In this document: positions 5,816 to 10,696 of the stretch, one piece after another
Position numbering within the stretch: the stretch's first letter is position 1
How the letters are laid out: each line of letters begins with the position of its first letter
Source: Pseudomonadota bacterium
Lineage (GTDB): Bacteria > Pseudomonadota > Alphaproteobacteria > Acetobacterales > Acetobacteraceae
Assembly (NCBI GenBank): GCA_021808185.1
Contig: JAKBCB010000088.1
Location: 1-10,696, forward strand
DNA length: 10,696 nucleotides
Direction of reading: 5' to 3'
Program-made: the position numbers and the translations under genes
Notes under the pieces: generated by a model
Seen by the model: the letters and a program-made list of their open reading frames with translations, nothing else
Told to the model about the DNA's origin: nothing
Databases searched by the model: none

Positions 5816-5912
5816 GATCGCATGTGGCCGACAAATGCCATTCCCCCCCGCAAGCGCGGGCGGAGATGGAGGATTCTTGGCCGGCACCGAAGCCTCGGTG
5901 CCACATGCGATC
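5816..5912. repeat. Palindromic repeat-like element with 13-bp terminal inverted repeats
   Basis: GATCGCATGTGGC (5816-5828) and GCCACATGCGATC (5900-5912) are perfect inverted repeats enclosing 71 bp. Inside lie a perfect hairpin, GGCACCGA-AGCC-TCGGTGCC (5883-5902), and a smaller one, CCCGC-AAGC-GCGGG, after a run of seven C. The nested palindromes and the non-coding location between a gene remnant and ilvD suggest a REP/MITE-like mobile repeat. With only one copy in the window, this cannot be confirmed here. Confidence 0.5.
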
Positions 5913-6004
5913 AACCCGGCTGCTTCCGCCCCCCCGCGCCTTGCCCCTCCGCCCCGCCCGGCCTACGTTCCTCGCCCTTTTGCCAGACACCGGACCCTGA
6001 ACAA

Positions 6005-7729
6005 ATGCTCACGAAACGCTGGGATAAATCCCGTCTCCCCTCCCGCCACACCTCCGTGGGGCCAGACCGGGCGCCGCATCGCTCCTACTATTACGCGATG
6101 GGTCTGACCGAGGACGAGATCGCCCAGCCCTTCGTCGGCGTCGCCACCTGCTGGAACGAGGCGGCACCCTGCAACATCGCGCTGTCGCGGCAGGCGCAGT
6201 CGGTGAAGAAGGGCGTGTCCGAGGCCGGCGGCACCCCGCGCGAGTTCACCACCATCACCGTCACCGACGGCATCGCCATGGGCCACCAGGGCATGAAGTC
6301 CTCGCTGGTCTCGCGTGAGGTGATCGCCGATTCGGTCGAGCTGACCGTGCGCGGGCATTGCTACGACGCCATCGTGGGCGTCGCCGGCTGCGACAAGAGC
6401 CTGCCGGGCATGATGATGGCGATGCTGCGCCTGAACGTGCCCAGCGTGTTCATGTATGGCGGCTCCATCCTGCCGGGCCGCTTCAAGGGCCGCGACGTGA
6501 CCGTGGTCGATGTGTTCGAGGCCGTGGGCCAGCACGCCGCCGGCAACATGTCCGACGAGGATCTGCACGAGCTGGAATGCGTCGCCTGCCCCTCGGCCGG
6601 GGCGTGCGGCGGGCAGTTCACCGCGAACACGATGGCGATGGTCTCCGAGGGCATCGGCCTGGCACTGCCCGGCTCGGCCGGCGCGCCCGCGCCGTACGAG
6701 GACCGCGACCGCTGGGCGGTGGAATCCGGCCGCGCGGTGATGGCGCTGATCGAGCAGCGCATCCGCCCGCGCGACATCGTCACGCTGAAATCGCTGGAGA
6801 ACGCGGCCGTGCTGGTGGGCGCTACCGGCGGCTCGACCAACGCGGCGCTGCATCTGCCGGCGATGGCCAACGAGGCCGGCATCCGCTTCACCATGCATGA
6901 CGTGGCCGAGATCATGCGCCGCACGCCGTACATCGCCGACCTCAAGCCGGGCGGAAAATACGTGGCGCTGGACGTGCACCGCGTCGGCGGCATCCCTGTC
7001 ATCATCAAGTCGCTGCTCGATGCGGGCCTGCTGCACGGCGACTGCATGACCGTGACCGGCAAGACGCTGGCCGAGAACCACAAGGACGTGGTGTTCCCGA
7101 CCGACCAAGACGTGATCTACCCGGTCTCCCGCGCGCTGTCGCCCAGCGGCGGCGTAGTGGGGCTGAAGGGTAACCTGGCGCCGGACGGCGCCGTGGTGAA
7201 GGTCGCCGGCATGAAGACCCTGCGCTTCGAGGGCACGGCGCTGTGCTTCGACAGCGAGGAAGAAGCGTTCAAGGCGGTGCAGGACCGCGCCTACAAGGCG
7301 GGAGACGTGATCGTGATCCGCTACGAGGGGCCGAAGGGCGGGCCGGGGATGCGCGAGATGCTCTCCACCACCTCGGCGATCTACGGCCAGGGCATGGGCG
7401 AACAGGTGGCGCTGATCACCGATGGCCGCTTCTCCGGCGGCACGCGCGGCTTCTGCGTCGGCCATGTCGGGCCGGAAGCGGCGGTCGGCGGGCCGATCGG
7501 GCTGCTGCGCAACGGCGACAAGATCGTCATCGACGCCGCCGCCGGCACCATCGAGGCCATGTTGTCCGAGGCCGAATGGGCCGCCCGCCGCGCCGCCTGG
7601 GCGCCGCGCCAGACCGACTATCAGTCGGGCGCGCTGTGGCGCTTCGCGCAAAATGTCGGCCCCGCGCATCTCGGCGCGCTGACCCATCCGGGTGCCAGCG
7701 CCGAGACGCATTGCTACGCCGACATCTGA
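6005..7729 (+). CDS. ilvD: Dihydroxy-acid dehydratase, 574 aa
   Basis: Iron-sulfur enzyme of valine, leucine and isoleucine biosynthesis. It dehydrates 2,3-dihydroxy-isovalerate and 2,3-dihydroxy-3-methylvalerate to the corresponding 2-keto acids in the cytoplasm. Family blocks occur in order: SRHTSVGPDRAPHRSYYYAM near the N-terminus, ATCWNEAAPCN (47-57), DGIAMGHQGMKSSLVSRE (88-105), VAGCDKSLPG (126-135), SAGACGGQFTANTM (197-210), GATGGSTNAALHLPA and, late, TDGRFSGGTRG. Cys56, Cys129 and Cys201 are the three expected cluster ligands, in the pattern of [2Fe-2S] type IlvD/EDD proteins. The length is normal. ATG 6005 directly precedes the conserved W-D-K-S-R-L-P-S-R-H segment. The upstream open frame is non-conserved and runs through repeat DNA. 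No good Shine-Dalgarno is seen. A strong hairpin follows at 7742-7769. Promoter signals upstream are unclear, as the region is made of remnants. Confidence 0.97.
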   Translation: MLTKRWDKSRLPSRHTSVGPDRAPHRSYYYAMGLTEDEIAQPFVGVATCWNEAAPCNIALSRQAQSVKKGVSEAGGTPREFTTITVTDGIAMGHQGMKSSLVSREVIADSVELTVRGHCYDAIVGVAGCDKSLPGMMMAMLRLNVPSVFMYGGSILPGRFKGRDVTVVDVFEAVGQHAAGNMSDEDLHELECVACPSAGACGGQFTANTMAMVSEGIGLALPGSAGAPAPYEDRDRWAVESGRAVMALIEQRIRPRDIVTLKSLENAAVLVGATGGSTNAALHLPAMANEAGIRFTMHDVAEIMRRTPYIADLKPGGKYVALDVHRVGGIPVIIKSLLDAGLLHGDCMTVTGKTLAENHKDVVFPTDQDVIYPVSRALSPSGGVVGLKGNLAPDGAVVKVAGMKTLRFEGTALCFDSEEEAFKAVQDRAYKAGDVIVIRYEGPKGGPGMREMLSTTSAIYGQGMGEQVALITDGRFSGGTRGFCVGHVGPEAAVGGPIGLLRNGDKIVIDAAAGTIEAMLSEAEWAARRAAWAPRQTDYQSGALWRFAQNVGPAHLGALTHPGASAETHCYADI

Positions 7730-7741
7730 ACCGCATCGCGC

Positions 7742-7769
7742 GACCGCGACGGGGTAGCCCGTCGCGGTC
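7742..7769 (+). terminator. Strong stem-loop after ilvD, probable terminator
   Basis: GACCGCGACGGG (7742-7753), loop GTAG, then CCCGTCGCGGTC (7758-7769): a perfect 12-bp GC-rich stem with a 4-nt loop, 12 bp after the ilvD stop. The expected U-tract is poor (ATGTGACG follows). It could act as a weak or Rho-assisted terminator, or as an mRNA 3'-end stabiliser. Confidence 0.6.
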
Positions 7770-7859
7770 ATGTGACGAAATTGTCATGGCTGGGACGCAC
7801 CGTGCGCATATTTCACCGCGTACCGTAACGTCTTCGCCAGCCGAACCGGAGTGAGAGCG

Positions 7860-8159
7860 ATGCTGCGACGCCGCATGTTCCCGTTGGCCGCCGTGGCGCT
7901 GCTGGCCGGCATCGCCGGTGCCCGCGCCCAGCCCGGCCCGCCATCCGCGATCCCGCCGCCCTACGCCGAGCCGCCGCCGCCGCCGCCGCCCGGGGCGCGC
8001 TACGCGTGGGAGCCGGGGCACTGGTTCTGGGACGGCGTGGGCTGGGAATGGCATCCCGGCCGCTACCGCATCCGCGGCGTCGGCTGGCATCGCTTCGTGC
8101 CCGGCCACTGGGCCTTGCGCGGCCCGGGCTGGGTCTGGATTCCCGCCCACTGGCGCTGA
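7860..8159 (+). CDS. Secreted WXXGXW-repeat (YXWGXW) protein, 99 aa
   Basis: Residues 1-23 are a signal peptide: MLRRR, the hydrophobic core FPLAAVALLAGIAG and an ARA cleavage site before QPGPP. A proline-rich linker with a run of eight Pro (around 38-44 and before) follows. Then come aromatic repeats: WEPGHWFWDGVGWEWHPGRY (50-69), FVPGHWALRGPGWVW and PAHWR to the end. Trp-x-x-Gly-x-Trp repeats define the WXXGXW/YXWGXW family of small exported proteins. They are common in proteobacteria, with no settled function; a structural role at the cell surface is plausible. ATG 7860 is chosen because GGAG (7848-7851) lies 8 nt before it. A GTG at 7851 is in frame but overlaps that site. It lies alone between ilvD and cysE, with a GC hairpin (8163-8190) after it. 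Confidence 0.85.
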   Translation: MLRRRMFPLAAVALLAGIAGARAQPGPPSAIPPPYAEPPPPPPPGARYAWEPGHWFWDGVGWEWHPGRYRIRGVGWHRFVPGHWALRGPGWVWIPAHWR

Positions 8160-8162
8160 CCG

Positions 8163-8190
8163 CCCGGCGTCTCCGATCCGTCACGCCGGG
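8163..8190. terminator. Stem-loop after the WXXGXW gene
   Basis: CCCGGCGT (8163-8170) and ACGCCGGG (8183-8190) form a perfect 8-bp stem with a 12-nt loop, starting 3 bp after the stop codon. No T-run follows (G-rich instead), so a terminator role is possible but weakly supported. Confidence 0.35.
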
Positions 8191-8284
8191 GGGGATGGCA
8201 CGCGCGCCGGGCCATGCCTATCTCTGCGTCTCGCCCCGGCCGGCCGAGCGATGCGGGCCGGGCGCGGCGGGAGAGACAGCGACC

Positions 8285-9175
8285 ATGTCGAGCACGACCA
8301 AGACCGCGCCTGCCTTCGCCTTCGTCGACATCGCGCGCGCGCGCCCCTACGCGCTGTGCGAGCGCGACGCGATCGAGGCCGACCCGACCGGCGCGGTCTG
8401 GTCCACCATGCGCCGCGAGGCGATCGAGGCGGTCGAGAGCGACGCCCTGATGGCCGGGCAGATCAACACCGCCATCCTGCGCCACGCCAGCTTCACCGAG
8501 GGTCTGGCCGCCCGCATCGCCCACAAGCTGGCCGACAACGACGTGCCGGAAGCGGTGCTGAACGCGCTGGTGGCCGAGGCGATCGCGCACCAGCCCAGCA
8601 TCGCCCGCGCCGCCGCCCGCGACCTGATGGCGGTGCGCGAGCGCGACCCGGCGTGCCACGACCTCATCACCCCGTTCCTGTTCTTCAAGGGCTTCCTGGC
8701 GCTGCAATGCTACCGCGTGGCGCACTGGCTGTGGCTGCGCGGGCGCGAGCATCTGGCGCGCCAACTGCAAAGCCGCATGAGCGAGGTGTTCGCGGTGGAC
8801 ATCCACCCCGCCGCGCGCGTCGGCTGCGGCATCATGATCGACCACGGCACGGCGCTGGTGATCGGCGAGACGGCGGTGGTGGAGGACGATGTGTCCATGC
8901 TGCACGGCGTCACCCTCGGTGGCACCGGCAAGGAATGCGGCGACCGCCACCCGAAGATCCGCCGCGGCGTGCTGCTCGGCGCCGGTGCCAAGGTGCTCGG
9001 CAATATCGAGGTGGGCGAGGGGGCGCGCGTCGGCGCCGGCTCCATCGTGCTCGATCCGGTCTTGCCGCACATCACGGTTGTCGGCGTGCCGGCCCGCCCG
9101 ATCGGGCCGAAACTGACGGACATGCCCGCCTTCACGATGGATCAGACCCTGCCGCCGCCCGAATACGCGATCTGA
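8285..9175 (+). CDS. cysE: Serine O-acetyltransferase, 296 aa
   Basis: Catalyses acetyl-CoA + L-serine to O-acetylserine, the first step of cysteine synthesis, in the cytoplasm. The N-terminal helical SATase domain occupies about residues 38-165 (DPACHDLITPFLFFKGFLAL is typical). The left-handed beta-helix of hexapeptide repeats follows. Asp172 (VDIHP) and His187 (IDHG) align with the catalytic Asp143/His158 pair of the E. coli enzyme. VTLGGTGK (209-216) and GDRHPKI (219-225) form the acetyl-CoA/serine loop. The protein ends ...EYAI; the C-terminal Ile is the residue that inserts into the CysK active site in the cysteine synthase complex, so complex formation is expected. It is about 20-25 aa longer than the E. 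coli enzyme, mostly at the N-terminus. ATG 8285 follows GGGAGAGA with about 8-9 nt spacing. No cysK is in the window. Confidence 0.96.
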   Translation: MSSTTKTAPAFAFVDIARARPYALCERDAIEADPTGAVWSTMRREAIEAVESDALMAGQINTAILRHASFTEGLAARIAHKLADNDVPEAVLNALVAEAIAHQPSIARAAARDLMAVRERDPACHDLITPFLFFKGFLALQCYRVAHWLWLRGREHLARQLQSRMSEVFAVDIHPAARVGCGIMIDHGTALVIGETAVVEDDVSMLHGVTLGGTGKECGDRHPKIRRGVLLGAGAKVLGNIEVGEGARVGAGSIVLDPVLPHITVVGVPARPIGPKLTDMPAFTMDQTLPPPEYAI

Positions 9176-9253
9176 GCGGCCGCGGCGCCGTGCCGCGATG
9201 CGTGGGCCGTGCTAAGGCCCGCGCGACCAAGGCCCCGGCAAGGAACCGCCGCG

Positions 9254-10111
9254 ATGCGCACAGCTTGTCTTGTACTTGCCTACGCGGCGCCGCGCGTGCT
9301 TGCCGCCGCCGTGGAAATCTATCGCGGCATCGGCTGGGACGTGTTCGTCCACCTTGACTGCAAGGCCGATACCGCACGCTACCGCGCCGAGATGGGCAAG
9401 GCTGCCGACCTCGTGTACTTCATCGATGAGCCGCTGAGTGTGTTCTGGGGCGGCTTCAGCATGGTACTGGCGGAATTCAAACTGATCGACGCCGCCTTGC
9501 GATCCGCCCAGTACGACTTTCTGCTGTATGTGTCCGACGATACCTTTCCCATCCGCCCGCCCGAGGCGCTGGCGGCGATGCCGGATCCGGCGTGCGAGCG
9601 CATCACGATGCGCAGGGTCTTACCCGGTTCGGGTTTCGCTTGGCGGTACGAGGGGCTGTACCATTATGACCACCCTGCCACCAACCCGCGCGGTGGCGGC
9701 CCGGGTCGGCCGATCGACGACGCGCTGGTGGAAGCCATCACGGAGGCGCAGGCGGTTGGCCGGATGGGCAAGAAGCATCTGGATATATACTGGGGCTTTG
9801 CCTATTGGATGCTGACGCGCCCGACCATCGAGGCGGTGCTGGATATTTGCCGCGGCGACCCGGTGCTGTGGCATTCGTTCAAGTATTCCAGCCAGCCTGA
9901 CGAAATAATGATTCACTCCGTTATCGCCAACTACCTGCCAGACCGCAAGACGATGGAGGGGCCGGTGTATATGGACTTCTCCAAGCCGAACGGCCCGGCC
10001 GTGTATCATCGGCTCGCGGATCTGCCGGCCGACCTGCCGACGCATTTCTATTTTGCCCGCAAGTTCGTCCCCGCGGCGGTGCTCGCGCCGGAGGGGACGC
10101 AACCCGCATAG
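9254..10111 (+). CDS. GT14/core-2 I-branching type glycosyltransferase, 285 aa
   Basis: Bacterial member of the core-2/I-branching beta-1,6-N-acetylglucosaminyltransferase family (GT14-like). It probably adds a sugar to a surface or secreted glycan; donor and acceptor are unknown. The order of motifs fits: MRTACLVLAYAAP at the start, FVHLDCKAD (31-39), WGGFSMVLAEFKLIDAAL (65-82) and LYVSDDTFPIRP (91-102), the family's most telling block. Then come IYWGFAYWMLTRPTIEAVL (178-196) and the acidic DEIMIHSVI (216-224) near the catalytic base position. No signal peptide or membrane anchor is seen, so it acts in the cytoplasm. ATG 9254 is preferred over an upstream GTG/TTG because AAGGAA (9240-9245) lies 8 nt before it. 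The end converges on the minus-strand GT28 remnant and serS. A small hairpin (10120-10136) lies after the stop. Confidence 0.85.
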   Translation: MRTACLVLAYAAPRVLAAAVEIYRGIGWDVFVHLDCKADTARYRAEMGKAADLVYFIDEPLSVFWGGFSMVLAEFKLIDAALRSAQYDFLLYVSDDTFPIRPPEALAAMPDPACERITMRRVLPGSGFAWRYEGLYHYDHPATNPRGGGPGRPIDDALVEAITEAQAVGRMGKKHLDIYWGFAYWMLTRPTIEAVLDICRGDPVLWHSFKYSSQPDEIMIHSVIANYLPDRKTMEGPVYMDFSKPNGPAVYHRLADLPADLPTHFYFARKFVPAAVLAPEGTQPA

Positions 10112-10119
10112 CCCCGGCT

Positions 10120-10136
10120 GCGGCGCGGAACGCCGC
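10120..10136. terminator. Small hairpin after the GT14 gene
   Basis: GCGGCG-CGGAA-CGCCGC, a perfect 6-bp stem with a 5-nt loop, starts 8 bp after the stop, between convergent genes. No T-tract follows. In such GC-rich DNA short stems are common, so support is weak. Confidence 0.3.
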
Positions 10137-10196
10137 TGCGCTCAGCCCGTTTACGTCTGCGGCATCTCCGGAATTGGGATCGGGCCATCCGCGGTG

Positions 10197-10406
10197 TCAG
10201 CCGCCGATCAGCGCGGGCAACGCCGCGATGGCCCGCGCAACCCCATCCTCGCCCGCCATCGCGGCGCCGAGCGCCCTGGCGCAGCCCAGTGTGCCGCCAT
10301 CGGCGAGCCGGTGGGCCGCATGCCCCGCGTCGATCAGGGCGCGGCACAGGGCCGCCAGCGGCCTCGTATCGCCGTCGCTCCCGGAGGTGACGACGACGAG
10401 TTTCGT
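10197..10406 (-). pseudogene. GT28-type glycosyltransferase remnant: N- and C-ends joined by an internal deletion
   Basis: The minus-strand frame just after the serS stop reads KLVVVTSGSDGDTRPLAALC, then RALIDAGHAAHRLADGGTLG and CARALG. This is the unmistakable N-terminus of GT28/sterol-glucosyltransferase-like enzymes (strand, Gly-rich turn, 'GDTRPL', helix, 'GH'). It then switches directly to AAMAGEDGVARAIAALPALIGG and a stop, which resembles the C-terminal helix of the same family ('EDGV-x-x-A-v-x-x-l-e'). A full enzyme has roughly 400 residues; here 69 codons remain, in frame. The codon where the initiator would be expected is ACG (10404-10406), and no ATG, GTG or TTG lies upstream in frame before the serS stop. 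It is most likely a deletion relic, not expressed on its own. Confidence 0.65.
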
Positions 10407-10419
10407 GTGGTCGCCGAGC

Positions 10420-10696
10420 TTAGCCCGCGATCCGCTCCATCCCGCCCGTCCACGGCCACAGCGCCTCGGGGATCAGGATGGACCCATCGGCCTGCTGGTG
10501 GTTTTCCATCACCGCGATCAGCGCGCGGCCCACGGCGACGCCCGAGCCGTTCAGCGTGTGGACAAAGCCGACCTTGCCGTCCGCGGCACGGTAGCGCCCG
10601 TTCATCCGCCGCGCCTGGAAGTCGCGGCAGTTGGAGCAACTGCTGATCTCGCGCCACATCTGCTGGCCGGGCAGCCAGACTTCCAGATCGTAGGTT
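10420..10696 (-). CDS. serS: Seryl-tRNA synthetase, C-terminal part (partial)
   Basis: Class II aminoacyl-tRNA synthetase that charges tRNA-Ser (and tRNA-Sec) with serine. The visible 91 residues start TYDLEVWLPGQQMWREISSC. They include motif 2 (REISSCSNCRDFQARRMN), then KVGFVHTLNGSGVAVGRALI and motif 3 with AVMENHQQADGSILIPEALW. All are diagnostic of bacterial SerRS, including the Cys-rich SSCSNC loop and the Arg of motif 3. The gene ends GGMERIAG with TAA at 10420-10422, as usual for the family. The remainder, with the N-terminal coiled-coil arm and motif 1, lies beyond the right edge. The frame is intact throughout. The GT28 remnant begins 13 bp downstream. Confidence 0.97.
   Translation of the reverse strand, partial: TYDLEVWLPGQQMWREISSCSNCRDFQARRMNGRYRAADGKVGFVHTLNGSGVAVGRALIAVMENHQQADGSILIPEALWPWTGGMERIAG

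Noticed and set aside
5610..6107. A plus-strand open frame running from the AT-rich gene through the DUF2442 remnant toward ilvD
   Set aside because: Only the short DUF2442-like stretch is recognisable; the rest crosses palindromic non-coding DNA and overlaps real genes.
5963..7771. Long open frame on the minus strand (about 600 codons) opposite ilvD
   Set aside because: It mirrors the codon structure of ilvD in GC-rich DNA; its translation is rich in Arg, His and Ala with no recognisable domain.
7966..7992. CCG-type triplet run as a functional microsatellite
   Set aside because: It encodes the proline linker of the WXXGXW protein; such runs are ordinary in exported proteins of GC-rich genomes.
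7918..9357. Long plus-strand frame (about 480 codons) across the WXXGXW gene and cysE
   Set aside because: An out-of-frame shadow with an Arg/Pro-rich low-complexity translation; both real genes have clear motifs in other frames.
1..10696. CRISPR array, tRNA or rRNA genes, insertion-sequence transposase
   Set aside because: No regularly spaced repeats, cloverleaf or rRNA-like stretch, and no transposase-like protein in any frame I examined.

Overview
The window is GC-rich bacterial chromosome with one strongly AT-rich stretch (about 4440-5700). The codon use, the gene content (DUF2442/DUF4160 pairs, WXXGXW-repeat secreted protein, GT14- and GT28-type glycosyltransferases, a CgeB-like tail) and the divergence of the housekeeping genes suggest an alphaproteobacterium, most likely of the Acetobacteraceae/Rhodospirillales. 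That assignment is inference, since no rRNA or other marker is present.

Layout. 1-76: C-terminal tail of a glycosyltransferase-like protein (+). 102-1957: two-gene operon on the minus strand, an aldo/keto reductase followed by a short-chain dehydrogenase (SDR) with a GTGA stop/start overlap. 2098-3298: on the plus strand, an exported DUF305 protein, then an SDR-fold protein that has kept its nucleotide-binding motif but lost all four canonical catalytic residues. 3327-4011: a compact DUF4160-DUF2442 gene pair with a perfect 19-nt palindrome lying between its predicted -35 and -10 boxes. 4012-4684: no intact gene; it holds a decayed SDR 3' end, including a 78-bp near-copy of the end of the upstream SDR gene, and on the minus strand a frameshifted alpha/beta-hydrolase remnant. 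4685-5731: an AT-rich, apparently foreign gene for a serine-hydrolase-like domain with a TPR-like tail. 5727-5912: a remnant of a second DUF2442 gene and a palindromic repeat-like element. 6005-9175: ilvD (dihydroxy-acid dehydratase), a small secreted WXXGXW-repeat protein and cysE (serine O-acetyltransferase). 9254-10111: a GT14/core-2-type glycosyltransferase. 10197-10406: a GT28-type glycosyltransferase reduced to its two ends. 10420-10696: the C-terminal part of serS (minus strand), running off the window.

How it fits together. ilvD, cysE and serS are conserved housekeeping genes for branched-chain amino acid synthesis, cysteine synthesis and seryl-tRNA charging. The intervals between them look like a site of repeated gain and loss. 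Between about 3300 and 5920 there is a toxin-antitoxin-like pair, a partial gene duplication, an AT-rich import and at least three gene remnants. The glycosyltransferase tail, the GT14 gene and the GT28 remnant suggest that cell-surface glycan genes recur around this locus. The most unusual part is the DUF4160-DUF2442 module with its promoter-embedded palindrome, flanked by the two copies of the SDR 3' end.
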